Shown here piece after piece: positions 27,091 to 36,424 of a stretch of 61,236 nucleotides of DNA; position 1 is the stretch's first letter; each line of letters opens with the position of its first letter. Location: positions 1-61,236 of the forward strand of contig NZ_WKCB01000026.1 of assembly GCF_021606685.1 (NCBI RefSeq), in the 5' to 3' direction. The position numbers and the translations under genes were made by a program. This DNA is from Pseudomonas syringae (GTDB lineage: Bacteria; Pseudomonadota; Gammaproteobacteria; Pseudomonadales; Pseudomonadaceae). Under the pieces are notes generated by a model, which was not told the DNA's origin, searched no databases, and saw only the letters and a list, made by a program, of their open reading frames with translations.

Positions 27091-27342
27091 GTGCCAGATG
27101 ACAGTTCACGCGACACCTGCGCGGCCCTCGCCCGCGATGAAGACCCGCTCGATGAAGTGCACGTCGGTTATCTGCCCGTGCCGCCGCTGCATCGGCTGAT
27201 GGAACTGCGCGATGCCCTGGTCGCGCTGAACGGGCCGCTGGGCAGCGACCCTGGGCTGCAGGCCAACCTGCGCAAACGCCTGATCAACGAAGACACCGAC
27301 AACCGCGTGCTGGGAAAGCTCAATAGCCCCATCCCGCCTTGA
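27091..27342 (+). CDS. Small conserved-type hypothetical protein
   Basis: An 83-residue acidic soluble protein (starts MPDDSSRDTCAALARDEDPL, then DEVHVGYLPVPPLHRLMELRDALVALNGP). It starts with GTG preceded by AAGAGGA at good spacing. Codon use has the GC3 bias of neighbouring genes, which supports it being real. No motif, signal peptide or membrane segment is visible and I cannot assign a function. It lies alone between the arn operon and the HPP gene. Confidence 0.55.
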   Translation: MPDDSSRDTCAALARDEDPLDEVHVGYLPVPPLHRLMELRDALVALNGPLGSDPGLQANLRKRLINEDTDNRVLGKLNSPIPP

Positions 27343-27458
27343 TCGCACCGTGCTTCACTCCATTATTTTTGTAGGTGAGCCTCATTAATATGCATTGGCG
27401 CGACGGGGGCTGACGCGGCACACTGCGCAGGTTCCTTCCCCCAAATGTTGGAACTTTC

Positions 27459-27496
27459 AAAGGGCTTTTCCGGGCAACCAGACAAGCCTTTTTTTT
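27459..27496 (+). terminator. Intrinsic terminator in the leader of the HPP gene
   Basis: Left arm AAAGGGCTT (27459-27467, one bulged G) pairs with AAGCCTTT (27484-27491), followed by further T residues (T8 run at 27489-27496). It ends only 11 bp before the HPP start codon. A second hairpin GTTCC/GGAAC (27431-27435, 27450-27454) precedes it. It may terminate a short unannotated RNA or act as an attenuator for the downstream gene. Confidence 0.6.
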
Positions 27497-27507
27497 GCCT
27501 GCCGTTT

Positions 27508-28233
27508 ATGGATTGCCTTTCGATGCTTGCTCGCTGGTTACCTGCTGCTATCAACACCCGCCCCACAGAATGGAGCCGTGCCGCCATTGGCATGGCCCTG
27601 GGTACGCTGTTCAGTGTCTGGCTGTGTGCCCAGGTATTTGGCATGGAGGTGGCGCTGCATTTACTCGGCCCCCTGGGGGCGTCTGCCGTGTTGTTGTTTG
27701 CGGTGTCATCCGGCGCGCTGGCGCAGCCCTGGTCGATCATCGGCAGCTACCTGTGCGCCGGGGTGGTGGCCTTGCTCGTGGCTCGCGTGCTCGGGCGTAC
27801 GCTGGGTGGCTCATGCCTGGCGGCCGGCATGGCCGTGGTGCTGATGTGCTGGCTGCGCTGCCTGCACCCACCGGCCGGTGGCCTAGCCATGACCCTGGTA
27901 CTTGCCGACCCCGCCTCCGCCGCGTTGGGCTGGCATGAGTTGGGCGCCGTGCTGCTCGGTGCCGGCGCGCTGTTGACCTGCGCGCTGGCCTACAACAACG
28001 CCACACGCACCCGCTACCCCAAGGGCGCAGCGCAAGCCCCGGCGGTCATCCTGCCTGTCGCGAAGGCCGGTCCAGACCCTGCCATCACCGCTGCCGACCT
28101 GAAACTGGCACTGGCCGACATGGAACAGTTCTACGACGTGGCCCCCACGGAGCTGGAGCAACTGATCCACGCCGCCGAAGGCCACGCCAGGCGCCGCAGC
28201 ATCGGTGAGGTGCTGGCCAGCCGGGCACCCTGA
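27508..28233 (+). CDS. HPP family membrane protein
   Basis: A 241-residue protein from the ATG at 27508 (a second ATG at 27523 is possible; neither has a clear ribosome binding site). Four to five TM helices lie in the first 165 residues with the family signature LLGPLGASAVLLFAVSSGALAQPW and the name-giving His-Pro-Pro in LRCLHPPAGGLAMTLV. HPP proteins are integral membrane proteins, some implicated in nitrite transport. The C-terminal 70 residues are soluble and helical (LKLALADMEQFYDVAPTELEQLI). It is preceded by a terminator-like leader. Substrate not predictable here. Confidence 0.85.
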   Translation: MDCLSMLARWLPAAINTRPTEWSRAAIGMALGTLFSVWLCAQVFGMEVALHLLGPLGASAVLLFAVSSGALAQPWSIIGSYLCAGVVALLVARVLGRTLGGSCLAAGMAVVLMCWLRCLHPPAGGLAMTLVLADPASAALGWHELGAVLLGAGALLTCALAYNNATRTRYPKGAAQAPAVILPVAKAGPDPAITAADLKLALADMEQFYDVAPTELEQLIHAAEGHARRRSIGEVLASRAP

Positions 28234-28374
28234 GCCGGGGTTCAACCTGCTGCATAAATGCAACAACGACCTGCACGATTCCGGGTTGTACGGGGCAAAT
28301 TTGCACTGGTACGATCAGGCGATGGTTCGTCCGCGAACATCTAGATAAAGAACAATAAAAGCAGGGAGTTACAG

Positions 28375-29478
28375 ATGACTGCTCAGGTTTCATCCCAAGC
28401 AAGCAGCGCCGATGTACCGCAGCACGACGTACTGGCCCACGTGCGTAACCATATTGGCCACCTGACCCTCAACCGCCCCGCCGGGCTCAATGCCATTACC
28501 CTGGGCATGGTGCGCAGCCTGACGCAGCAGTTGCAGGCCTGGGCTGACGACCCCGAGGTGCACGCCGTGGTCCTGCGCGGTGCCGGCGAAAAGGCCTTCT
28601 GTGCCGGCGGCGACATCCGCTCCCTCTACGACAGCTTCAAACACGGCGACAGCCTGCACCAGGATTTCTTCGTCGAAGAATATGCCCTGGACCTGGCCAT
28701 CCATCATTACCGCAAACCCGTACTGGCACTGATGGACGGGTTTGTCCTGGGCGGCGGCATGGGCCTGGCGCAAGGCGCGGATCTGCGCGTGGTCACCGAA
28801 CGCAGCCGCCTGGCCATGCCCGAAGTTGCGATCGGGTATTTCCCGGACGTCGGTGGCAGTTATTTCCTGCCGCGCATTCCCGGCGAGCTGGGGATTTATC
28901 TCGGCGTCACCGGCGTGCAGATCCGCGCGGCCGACGCGCTGTACTGCGGCCTGGCGGACTGGTACCTAGACAGTCATAAACTCCAGGCCCTGGACCACGC
29001 GCTCGACCACCTGCACTGGCACGAGTCGCCCCTCAAGGATTTGCAGGGTGCACTCGCCAAACTGGCCGTGCAGCAGCTGCCCGACGCGCCGTTGGCGGCC
29101 CTGCGCCCGGCCATCGACCATTTCTTCGCCCTGCCCGATGTGCCCAGCATCGTCGAACAACTGCAGCAAGTCACCGTTGCCGACAGCCATGAATGGGCTC
29201 TCAACACGGCCCACCTCATGCAGACCCGCTCGCCCCTGGCCATGGCCGTGACCCTGGAAATGCTGCGACGCGGCCGTCGCCTGCCGCTGGAACGCTGCTT
29301 TGCCCTGGAGCTGCACCTGGACCATCAATGGTTCGAGCGTGGCGACCTGATTGAAGGGGTTCGCGCGCTGATCATCGACAAGGACAAGCTCCCGCGCTGG
29401 AACCCGCCGACGCTCCATGGGCTGGACAACACCCATGTCGACAGCTTCTTCCATAACTTCGAGCAGGTTGCGAACTAA
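28375..29478 (+). CDS. 3-hydroxyisobutyryl-CoA hydrolase (crotonase superfamily)
   Basis: A 367-residue crotonase-fold hydrolase. Length and motifs fit HIBYL-CoA hydrolase rather than a 260-residue hydratase: LNRPAGLNAIT, FCAGGDIRSLYD, VLGGGMGLAQGADLRVVTE, MPEVAIGYFPDVGGSYFLPR, and the C-terminal FERGDLIEGVRALIIDKDKLPRWNP. It releases 3-hydroxyisobutyrate from its CoA ester in valine degradation. It lies 3 bp before an acyl-CoA dehydrogenase gene, consistent with the same pathway. Confidence 0.9.
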   Translation: MTAQVSSQASSADVPQHDVLAHVRNHIGHLTLNRPAGLNAITLGMVRSLTQQLQAWADDPEVHAVVLRGAGEKAFCAGGDIRSLYDSFKHGDSLHQDFFVEEYALDLAIHHYRKPVLALMDGFVLGGGMGLAQGADLRVVTERSRLAMPEVAIGYFPDVGGSYFLPRIPGELGIYLGVTGVQIRAADALYCGLADWYLDSHKLQALDHALDHLHWHESPLKDLQGALAKLAVQQLPDAPLAALRPAIDHFFALPDVPSIVEQLQQVTVADSHEWALNTAHLMQTRSPLAMAVTLEMLRRGRRLPLERCFALELHLDHQWFERGDLIEGVRALIIDKDKLPRWNPPTLHGLDNTHVDSFFHNFEQVAN

Positions 29479-29481
29479 ATC

Positions 29482-30633
29482 ATGCAAGACATTGAATACA
29501 CAGAAGAACAAGTAATGATCCGCGACATGGCACGCGACTTCGCGCGGGGCGAGATCGCGCCCCACGCCCAGGCCTGGGAGAAAGCCGGCTGGATCGACGA
29601 CGCGCTGGTGGCGAAGATGGGCGAACTCGGCCTGCTGGGCATGGTGGTGCCCGAAGAATGGGGCGGCACCTATGTCGACTACGTGGCCTATGCGCTGGCG
29701 GTTGAAGAGATTTCAGCCGGCGATGGCGCCACGGGTGCGCTGATGAGTATCCATAATTCAGTCGGTTGCGGGCCGATTCTCAACTACGGCAGCGATGCGC
29801 AGAAACACACCTGGCTGGCTGACCTCGCCAGCGGCCAGGCGATTGGCTGCTTCTGCCTGACCGAGCCGCAGGCCGGTTCCGAAGCCCACAACCTGCGCAC
29901 TCGCGCCGAGCTGCACGACGGCCAGTGGGTGATCAATGGCGCCAAGCAATTTGTCAGCAATGGCAAGCGCGCCAAGCTGGCGATCGTATTTGCCGTAACC
30001 GACCCGGCCCTGGGCAAGAAAGGCCTCTCGGCGTTCCTGGTGCCTACCGACACCCCGGGCTTTGTGGTCGACCGCACCGAACACAAGATGGGCATTCGCG
30101 CGTCGGACACCTGCGCCGTCACCCTCAACCAGTGCACAGTGCCCGAGGCCAACCTGTTGGGTGAGCGTGGCAAAGGCCTGGCTATCGCCCTGTCGAACCT
30201 GGAGGGCGGGCGCATCGGTATTGCGGCCCAGGCACTGGGTATCGCCCGAGCGGCGTTTGAGGCCGCGTTGGCCTATGCGCGCGAACGGGTGCAGTTCGAC
30301 AAGGCAATTATCGAGCACCAGAGCGTGGCCAACCTGCTGGCGGATATGCAAACCCGCTTGAATGCTGCGCGCCTGCTGATCCTGCACGCCGCGCGCCTGC
30401 GGTCGGCGGGCAAGCCATGTTTGTCGGAGGCGTCACAGGCCAAGCTGTTTGCTTCGGAAATGGCGGAGAAGGTTTGTTCTTCAGCGATGCAGATTCATGG
30501 GGGGTATGGGTATTTGGAGGATTATCCGGTGGAGCGTTACTACCGGGATGCGCGGATTACGCAGATTTATGAGGGGACTAGTGAGATTCAGCGGATGGTG
30601 ATTGCTCGGGAGTTGAGGAATTATCAGCTTTGA
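29482..30633 (+). CDS. Acyl-CoA dehydrogenase, probably isobutyryl-CoA dehydrogenase
   Basis: A 383-residue FAD acyl-CoA dehydrogenase with the family motifs [16 protein letters not shown] (flavin/substrate site), [17 protein letters not shown] and the C-terminal [17 protein letters not shown]. Pairing with 3-hydroxyisobutyryl-CoA hydrolase suggests oxidation of isobutyryl-CoA to methacrylyl-CoA in valine catabolism. A second, clearly related dehydrogenase is at 32142-33269 in the isoleucine-type operon. The substrate assignment rests on gene context. Confidence 0.88.
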   Translation: MQDIEYTEEQVMIRDMARDFARGEIAPHAQAWEKAGWIDDALVAKMGELGLLGMVVPEEWGGTYVDYVAYALAVEEISAGDGATGALMSIHNSVGCGPILNYGSDAQKHTWLADLASGQAIGCFCLTEPQAGSEAHNLRTRAELHDGQWVINGAKQFVSNGKRAKLAIVFAVTDPALGKKGLSAFLVPTDTPGFVVDRTEHKMGIRASDTCAVTLNQCTVPEANLLGERGKGLAIALSNLEGGRIGIAAQALGIARAAFEAALAYARERVQFDKAIIEHQSVANLLADMQTRLNAARLLILHAARLRSAGKPCLSEASQAKLFASEMAEKVCSSAMQIHGGYGYLEDYPVERYYRDARITQIYEGTSEIQRMVIARELRNYQL

Positions 30634-30651
30634 TGGGGGGGTATATCCGTT

Positions 30652-31343
30652 ATTTGGGTGATGGCTGATATTGGTTCCGCCCTTACGGCGGGTCACTTTG
30701 GAAAAGAGCCCCAAAGTAACCAAAGGGCTCTTGCCCCAACACTCGGCACCTCGCTCATGCTCGGTGTGCCCTCACTCCGGCTTTGGAGCGTGGGCCGCCG
30801 CGATGGGCCATCCTTGGCCCAGCGCGGCTAACCCGGCGTCCTGCCGGGTTGCCCACGCTCCAAAGCCTGCGTTCGGCCAGCGTGTTTTGATGGGGCGTCT
30901 AAGATCAAGATCACGATCAAAAGCTTCAGATCAAAAGATCGCTGACTTCGTCAGCGCAAAGGATGTAAGGGCCGGATCAAAAACACAGACAAGCGAGGCG
31001 GCCTGGCAGCCGACCTGATCCTTGAGGCCGTACTCGGTTCAAATGTGGGAGGGGGCTTGCTCCCGATAGCGGTGTGTCAGCCAATGCATCTGTGACTGAC
31101 CCACTGCTATCGGGCGCAAGCCCCCTCCCACATTTTGACCGCAATCAACAGACGTAACTCCGGTCAGGTTCAAGGCGCCAAGCCAGCCCACAAACCGCGC
31201 TTTTGCTCTACAGTCTGCGGGCGGGCACGCCGAAGCGTGAGCGAGGTGCCGAGTGATGGGGCAAGAGCCTTTTGGTTACTTTTGGGCTCTTTTCAAAAGG
31301 GATCCGCTGTAAGAGCGGGAACCATATCAGCCGTTACCCAAAC
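30652..31343. repeat. Composite inverted-repeat element (about 0.7 kb) between two catabolic operons
   Basis: The left arm (about 30652-30764) and right arm (about 31230-31343) are imperfect reverse complements over roughly 113 bp; both carry blocks such as CTCTTGCCCCA and CTCGGCACCTCGCTCA. The interior has a second GC-rich dyad (GCTTTGGAGCGTGGGC at 30780 and GCCCACGCTCCAAAGC at 30851, exact reverse complements) and the REPIN at 31041-31135. No transposase is encoded; the few short frames inside are not convincing. This fills the 723-bp gap between the genes ending at 30633 and 31357. Confidence 0.75.
31041..31135. repeat. REPIN (paired REP palindrome)
   Basis: Arms 31041-31070 (starts AAATGTGGGAGGGGGC) and 31106-31135 are reverse complements over 30 nt with one mismatch, separated by 35 bp. 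The core GTGGGAGGGGGCTTGC is the typical REP of the P. fluorescens group. The same palindrome occurs at 61062-61148. Confidence 0.9.
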
Positions 31344-31356
31344 ACCGACTAAAACC

Positions 31357-32130
31357 CTATCTGTCCTTAAACTCCGCCGCCCGCTTGCCCACAAACGCCG
31401 CCATGCCTTCCTTCTGATCCTGCGTCGCAAACGCGGCATGGAATACCCGGCGCTCAAAGCGCACGCCTTCCGACAGGCTCACTTCAAACGCGCGGTTCAC
31501 GCTCTCCTTGACCATCATGCTGATCGGCACCGACTTGCCGGCAATCAGCGTGGCGACCTTCAAGGCCTCTTCCAGCAACTCATCGGCCGGCACGATGCGC
31601 GCCACAATCCCGCAGCGCTCGGCTTCCACCGCATCGATAAAACGCCCGGTCAGGCACATTTCCATGGCCTTGGCCTTGCCTACCGCGCGGGTCAGGCGCT
31701 GGGTGCCGCCCATGCCCGGCAGCACGCCGAGGTTGATTTCCGGCTGGCCGAACTTGGCGCCGTCACCGGCCAGAATAAAGTCGCACATCAATGCCAGCTC
31801 GCAGCCGCCGCCCAAGGCGAAGCCGTTAACCGCGGCAATGATCGGCTTACGCCGGTTGGCCACGCGGTCGCTGTCGCTGAACAGGTCGTCCAGGTAGATC
31901 TGCGGGTAGGTCAGCTCGGCCATTTCCTTGATATCGGCGCCGGCGGCGAAGGCTTTTTTCGAGCCGGTCAACACGATGCAGCCGATGTTCGGGTCGGCTT
32001 CCAGGCCGTCCAACGCCTGGTTCAACTCGCTGACCAGTTGCGCATTCAGCGCGTTCAGCGCCTGCGGGCGATTCAGGGTAATCAGCCCGACGCGGCCCTG
32101 CACTTCGAGCAAAAGGGTGTCGTAACTCAT
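31357..32130 (-). CDS. Enoyl-CoA hydratase
   Basis: A 257-residue crotonase with the classical hydratase signature: [24 protein letters not shown] (oxyanion hole), [19 protein letters not shown] with the first catalytic Glu, and [18 protein letters not shown] with the second. It hydrates enoyl-CoA; in this operon tiglyl-CoA to 2-methyl-3-hydroxybutyryl-CoA is the probable reaction (isoleucine route, inferred). It is the last gene of a four-gene - strand operon and ends next to the inverted-repeat element. Confidence 0.9.
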   Translation of the reverse strand: MSYDTLLLEVQGRVGLITLNRPQALNALNAQLVSELNQALDGLEADPNIGCIVLTGSKKAFAAGADIKEMAELTYPQIYLDDLFSDSDRVANRRKPIIAAVNGFALGGGCELALMCDFILAGDGAKFGQPEINLGVLPGMGGTQRLTRAVGKAKAMEMCLTGRFIDAVEAERCGIVARIVPADELLEEALKVATLIAGKSVPISMMVKESVNRAFEVSLSEGVRFERRVFHAAFATQDQKEGMAAFVGKRAAEFKDR

Positions 32131-32141
32131 GTATCGGCTCC

Positions 32142-33269
32142 TTAAAGATTGCGTGAAATGACCATGCGCTGAATATCGCTGGTGCCTTCGTAAATCTGGC
32201 AGACCCGCACATCGCGGTAGATCCGCTCCAGGGGGAAGTCGCTCAGGTAACCGTAACCGCCCAGGGTTTGCAAGGCGGCCGAACAGACTTTTTCGGCCAT
32301 TTCCGAGGCGAACAGCTTAGCCATCGAAGCTTCCACCAACGCCGGCTTGCCGCTGTCGCGCAGCGCGGCGGCGTAATGCACCATCTGCCGTGCGACCGCA
32401 ATTTGCGTGGCCATGTCGGCCAGGCGAAACGCAACAGCCTGGTGCTCGATCAGCGGTTTGCCGAAGCTTTCGCGTTCGCGGGCGTAGTCGCGGGCGGCTT
32501 CAAAGGCGGCGCGCGCCATGCCGACCGACTGCGACGCGATGCCCACGCGCCCCCCTTCCAGGTTGGCCAGGGCGATCTTGTAGCCTTCGCCCTCCTCGCC
32601 CAGGCGGTTGGCGACGGGCACCTTCACATCCTCAAACAGGATCTGGCAGGTATCGGACGCGTGCTGGCCGAGTTTGTCTTCAACCCGCGCCACGGTGTAG
32701 CCCGGCGCGTCGGTGGGCACGATAAATGCGCTGATCCCGCGCTTGCCCGCTGACGGGTCGGTCACGGCAAACACGATCACCACGCCGGCGTTCTGCCCGG
32801 AGGTAATAAATTGCTTGCAGCCATTCAGTACGTAGTGGTCGCCCTCAAGGCGCGCGCGGGTTTTCAGGCTGCTGGCATCGGAGCCGGCTTGCGGCTCGGT
32901 CAGTGCAAATGCGCCGAGCATGGCGCCACTGGCCAGCGGCTTGAGGAATTGCTCTTTCTGCTGGTCGTTGCCGAAGGTCAGGATGGGCACGCAGCCCACC
33001 GAGTTATGCACGCTCATGATGGTCGAGCAGGCGCCATCACCGGCGGCGACTTCTTCCAGCGCCATGGCGTAGGCCAGGTAGCCGGTGTCGCATCCGCCCC
33101 ACTGTTCCGGCACCAACATGCCGAAAAAACCCAGCTCGGCCATTTCGCCGATGGCTTGCTTGGGAAAACGGTGCTCGCGGTCCCATTCGGCGGCGAATGG
33201 TTTGAGGCGTTCCTGGGCAAATTGCCGGGCCGCCTCGCTGATTTGCAGTTGTTCGTCATTGGGCAGCAT
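32142..33269 (-). CDS. Acyl-CoA dehydrogenase, probably 2-methylbutyryl-CoA dehydrogenase
   Basis: A 375-residue FAD enzyme. Motifs are [37 protein letters not shown] and the C-terminal [17 protein letters not shown]. The operon (SDR, thiolase, dehydrogenase, hydratase) matches oxidation of short branched acyl-CoA from isoleucine. It is 11 bp upstream of the hydratase gene. Strongly related to the dehydrogenase at 29482-30633, which sits with a valine-pathway hydrolase. Confidence 0.9.
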   Translation of the reverse strand: MLPNDEQLQISEAARQFAQERLKPFAAEWDREHRFPKQAIGEMAELGFFGMLVPEQWGGCDTGYLAYAMALEEVAAGDGACSTIMSVHNSVGCVPILTFGNDQQKEQFLKPLASGAMLGAFALTEPQAGSDASSLKTRARLEGDHYVLNGCKQFITSGQNAGVVIVFAVTDPSAGKRGISAFIVPTDAPGYTVARVEDKLGQHASDTCQILFEDVKVPVANRLGEEGEGYKIALANLEGGRVGIASQSVGMARAAFEAARDYARERESFGKPLIEHQAVAFRLADMATQIAVARQMVHYAAALRDSGKPALVEASMAKLFASEMAEKVCSAALQTLGGYGYLSDFPLERIYRDVRVCQIYEGTSDIQRMVISRNL

Positions 33270-33278
33270 AAAACATCC

Positions 33279-34463
33279 TTAATACAGGCATTCAACGGCC
33301 ATGGCGGTGGCTTCGCCGCCACCGATACAGATGGCGGCAACGCCACGCTTGAGACCTTTCTGGCGCAGCGCGGACAGCAACGTCACCACAATCCGCGCGC
33401 CGGACGCGCCAATCGGGTGACCCAGCGCGCAGGCGCCGCCGTGCACGTTGACCTTGGCGTGAGGGATTTCCAGCTTGCTCATGGTCACCAGGCTGACCAC
33501 CGCGAAAGCTTCGTTGATTTCGAACAGGTCGACGTCGTTGAGCGTCCAGCCGGTCTTGCTCATCAGCGTGCGGATTGCACCCACCGGCGCCACGGGGAAC
33601 AGCCCAGGCTCATCGGCGAATGCTGCATGCCCGCGGATCACCGCCAGCGGTTTGAGGCCGCGCTTGTGCGCCTCGGACTCACGCATCAGCAACAAGGCCG
33701 CCGCACCGTCGGAAATTGAACTGGAGTTGGCCGCCGTCACAGTGCCGCCTTCGCGGAACGCCGGTTTCAGGCTGCCGATCTTGTCCAGCCTGGCCTTGGG
33801 CGGCTGTTCGTCGTGCAGCACGGTTTTCTGTTCCTTCCCGACAGTGACCTGTACCGGGACGATCTCGGCGGCGAAGCTGCCGTGGCTGATGGCATCCTGT
33901 GCGCGGGTCAGGGAGGCGACGGCGAACGCATCCTGGGCTTCGCGGCTAAAGCCATTCAGGCCGGCGCAGTCTTCGGCAAAGGTGCCCATCAGGCGGCCTT
34001 TGTCGTAGGCGTCTTCCAGGCCGTCGAGGAACATATGGTCGAGCACCCGGCCGTGGCCCATGCGGTAGCCGCTGCGTGCGCGATCGAGCAGATAAGGCGC
34101 GTTGGACATGCTTTCCATGCCGCCGGCGATGACCACGTCGACACTGCCGGCCAACAGCGCGTCATGGGCGAGGATGGCGGCCTGCATGCCCGAGCCGCAC
34201 ATCTTGTTGAGCGTGGTGCAGCGCGTCGCCATGTCCAGCCCGGCGCCCAGTGCGGCTTGCCGTGCCGGGGCCTGGCCGAGGCCTGCGGGCAGTACGCAGC
34301 CGAACAGCACTTCGTCCACCGCATCGGCGGCAATGCCGGCCCGCTCCACGGCGGCGCGTATCGCGGCGGAGCCCAGTTGTGGCGCGGTCAGGCTTTTGAG
34401 GTCGCCCTGGAAGCCGCCCATGGGCGTGCGCACGGCGCTGACAATCACGATGGGATCAGTCAT
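33279..34463 (-). CDS. Acetyl-CoA C-acetyltransferase (thiolase)
   Basis: A 394-residue thiolase. The nucleophile Cys89 is in LNKMCGSGMQAA, with the C-terminal His in GGACALGHPIGASGARI and the acid-base Cys in AAICIGGGEATAM. In this operon it would cleave 2-methylacetoacetyl-CoA to acetyl-CoA and propionyl-CoA (inferred from neighbours), though it may also act on acetoacetyl-CoA. Spacing is 9 bp to the dehydrogenase gene and 12 bp to the SDR gene. Confidence 0.92.
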   Translation of the reverse strand: MTDPIVIVSAVRTPMGGFQGDLKSLTAPQLGSAAIRAAVERAGIAADAVDEVLFGCVLPAGLGQAPARQAALGAGLDMATRCTTLNKMCGSGMQAAILAHDALLAGSVDVVIAGGMESMSNAPYLLDRARSGYRMGHGRVLDHMFLDGLEDAYDKGRLMGTFAEDCAGLNGFSREAQDAFAVASLTRAQDAISHGSFAAEIVPVQVTVGKEQKTVLHDEQPPKARLDKIGSLKPAFREGGTVTAANSSSISDGAAALLLMRESEAHKRGLKPLAVIRGHAAFADEPGLFPVAPVGAIRTLMSKTGWTLNDVDLFEINEAFAVVSLVTMSKLEIPHAKVNVHGGACALGHPIGASGARIVVTLLSALRQKGLKRGVAAICIGGGEATAMAVECLY

Positions 34464-34475
34464 GGGGCAATCTCC

Positions 34476-35243
34476 TTACTTGGCAGCCATGCGCAAGGCA
34501 CCGTCGAGACGGATCACCTCGCCATTAAGCATGCTGTTTTCGATGATGTGCCGCACCAGCGCGGCGTATTCACCGGGTTTGCCCAGGCGCGGCGGAAATG
34601 GCACGCCAGCCGCCAGCGAATCGCGCACTTGCGGGGTCATGCCGGCCATCATCGGGGTTTCGAAAATGCCCGGGGCGATGGTCATCACGCGAATACCAAA
34701 GCGCGCCAGCTCACGGGCGGCGGGCAGCGTGAGACTGGCAATTGCGCCTTTGGAGGCCGCATAGGCCGCCTGGCCGATCTGCCCGTCAAACGCGGCCACC
34801 GAAGCGGTGTTGATGATCACGCCGCGCTCGCCATCGGCACTTGCCTCGGTTTCAGCAATGGCCGCTGCGGCCAGGCGCAGCAGGTTGAAGCTGCCGATCA
34901 GGTTGACGTTGATCACCTGGGCGAAGTTTGCCAACCCATGAGGGCCGTTTTTGCCGAGGATCTTTTCACCGCGCACGATACCGGCGCAGTTCACCAGCCC
35001 ATGCAGGCCACCAAAGGCCGCTACGGTAGCCTGTACCGCCGCTTCAGCAGCGGCTTCCTGGCTGATATCCGCCACGGCGCTGCGGGCATTCTCGCCCAGC
35101 TGCTTGGCCTTGGCCGCCACCGCATCGGCGTTCAGGTCTACCAGCATCACCTTGGCACCGGCCCCAACCAACATGTCAGCGGTGGCCGCACCGAGGCCCG
35201 ACGCGCCGCCGCTGACCAGGAATACCTTGTTTTCAATCTGCAT
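34476..35243 (-). CDS. SDR 3-hydroxyacyl-CoA dehydrogenase (HSD17B10-like)
   Basis: A 255-residue short-chain dehydrogenase. The NAD motif [15 protein letters not shown] lies near the N-terminus, with NCAGI, the [23 protein letters not shown] active-site region (Ser, Tyr, Lys), and [13 protein letters not shown]. It resembles type II 3-hydroxyacyl-CoA dehydrogenases, which oxidise 2-methyl-3-hydroxybutyryl-CoA in isoleucine degradation. First gene of the operon. The ATG at 35243 (MQIENKVF) is preferred over a longer frame that adds 29 residues unlike the family. Confidence 0.9.
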   Translation of the reverse strand: MQIENKVFLVSGGASGLGAATADMLVGAGAKVMLVDLNADAVAAKAKQLGENARSAVADISQEAAAEAAVQATVAAFGGLHGLVNCAGIVRGEKILGKNGPHGLANFAQVINVNLIGSFNLLRLAAAAIAETEASADGERGVIINTASVAAFDGQIGQAAYAASKGAIASLTLPAARELARFGIRVMTIAPGIFETPMMAGMTPQVRDSLAAGVPFPPRLGKPGEYAALVRHIIENSMLNGEVIRLDGALRMAAK

Positions 35244-35361
35244 TATTATTGTGTCCTTGACGTGAACTGTGCCCGAATCGGCGAAATAGTCGCCCCCGCG
35301 CGCGACAGCGGCAATGGTCAAAGCCTTCAATATAGCTGACTGGTTTGGCCAATCATCGACG

Positions 35362-35375
35362 CGGCTGATCAGCCG
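35362..35375. promoter_or_regulatory. 14-bp perfect palindrome upstream of the isoleucine-type operon
   Basis: CGGCTGATCAGCCG lies in the divergent gap between the SDR start (35243) and the bestrophin-like gene (35455). It may be an operator for a dimeric regulator; none is encoded next to it. Confidence 0.3.
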
Positions 35376-35454
35376 GTCAGCCCAAGCGATTGGACGGCGT
35401 TGGCATCAGCTTCTAACCTGAGGGCCTGCGCCACCTGAGAAGCCCCGCCCCGCC

Positions 35455-36348
35455 ATGATCGTGCGTCCCAAACCCAACTTGCTGGGCATCCTGTTTTCCC
35501 TCAAAGGCTCGATTGCCAAGCGCATTGCTTTGCGCAGCTTGCTGGTCACGCTGCTGGCCTCGGTGATCGTGTTGGTGGAAACCCTGCACCCGGCGTATTT
35601 CTCCAAGGTCAACGCCACGCCCTTCACGCTGCTCGGGTTGTCGCTGTCGATCTTCATGAGCTTTCGCAACAACGCCTGCTATGACCGCTGGTGGGAAGGC
35701 CGCAAGCAATTGGGGCAGATGATCATCGATGTGCGCTCGCTGATTCGTGAAACCCAGCTACTCACAGACCCGCTCGAACGCGCCAATCTGCTGCGCGCGC
35801 TGTGTGGGTTTGCCCACGGCCTGATTGCGCGCCTGCGCCATGAAGACGAAGCGCGGGCAATCGCGCCTTGGGCGGAGGTGGAGCCTCAGCATCCCAACCT
35901 GCCCGACAAGGTCTTGCAACAAGTGGGCGCGCGCTTTTCTGTGTTGACCGAGCTAGGCGTACTCAGCGAATGGCGCTACACCCAGCTGGAAGCCCGGCTG
36001 GTCAGCCTCAGCCAGGTCCAGGCGTCGTGCGAGCGGATCAAGACTACGCCGCTGCCCTTCCCCTATACCCTGCTGCTGCACCGCACCATCTACCTGTTCT
36101 GCATTCTTCTGCCGTTTGCCATGGCCGAACCACTGGGATGGCTGACACCGGTGTTTACCGCCATCGTCAGCTACACCTTCTTTGGCCTGGATGAAATCGG
36201 CGATGACCTCGAAGACCCGTTCGGCTTCGATGAAAACGACCTGCCCTGCAACGCCTTGCTGCGTACCCTGGAGCGCGAAGTGCGCGCCGCGCTCGGCGAA
36301 ACCGACTTGCCGCCGGCCTTGGAACCGGTGGATTACGTGCTGACCTGA
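35455..36348 (+). CDS. Bestrophin-like (YneE/UPF0187) anion channel family protein
   Basis: A 297-residue membrane protein. The bestrophin family signature SLSIFMSFRNNACYDRWWEGRKQ is at about residues 62-84. TM segments are seen at about 24-44, 52-72, 205-225 and 228-245, and the C-terminal acidic stretch FFGLDEIGDDLEDPFGFDENDLPCNAL matches bestrophins. Bacterial members form pentameric ion channels. There is no operon partner; the next gene starts 76 bp later on the same strand. Confidence 0.88.
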   Translation: MIVRPKPNLLGILFSLKGSIAKRIALRSLLVTLLASVIVLVETLHPAYFSKVNATPFTLLGLSLSIFMSFRNNACYDRWWEGRKQLGQMIIDVRSLIRETQLLTDPLERANLLRALCGFAHGLIARLRHEDEARAIAPWAEVEPQHPNLPDKVLQQVGARFSVLTELGVLSEWRYTQLEARLVSLSQVQASCERIKTTPLPFPYTLLLHRTIYLFCILLPFAMAEPLGWLTPVFTAIVSYTFFGLDEIGDDLEDPFGFDENDLPCNALLRTLEREVRAALGETDLPPALEPVDYVLT

Positions 36349-36424
36349 AGCCGGTTTGACACCTGCCCTGGTCTGACCGAAGCTGATGGCTTTGCTCTAG
36401 CTGCTCAAGCTTTCGGACGCCTGC

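Noticed and set aside
30671..31018. 115-codon frame inside the composite repeat
   Set aside because: It lies entirely within inverted-repeat DNA, lacks a ribosome binding site and reads as low-complexity; frames of this sort are by-products of the repeat.
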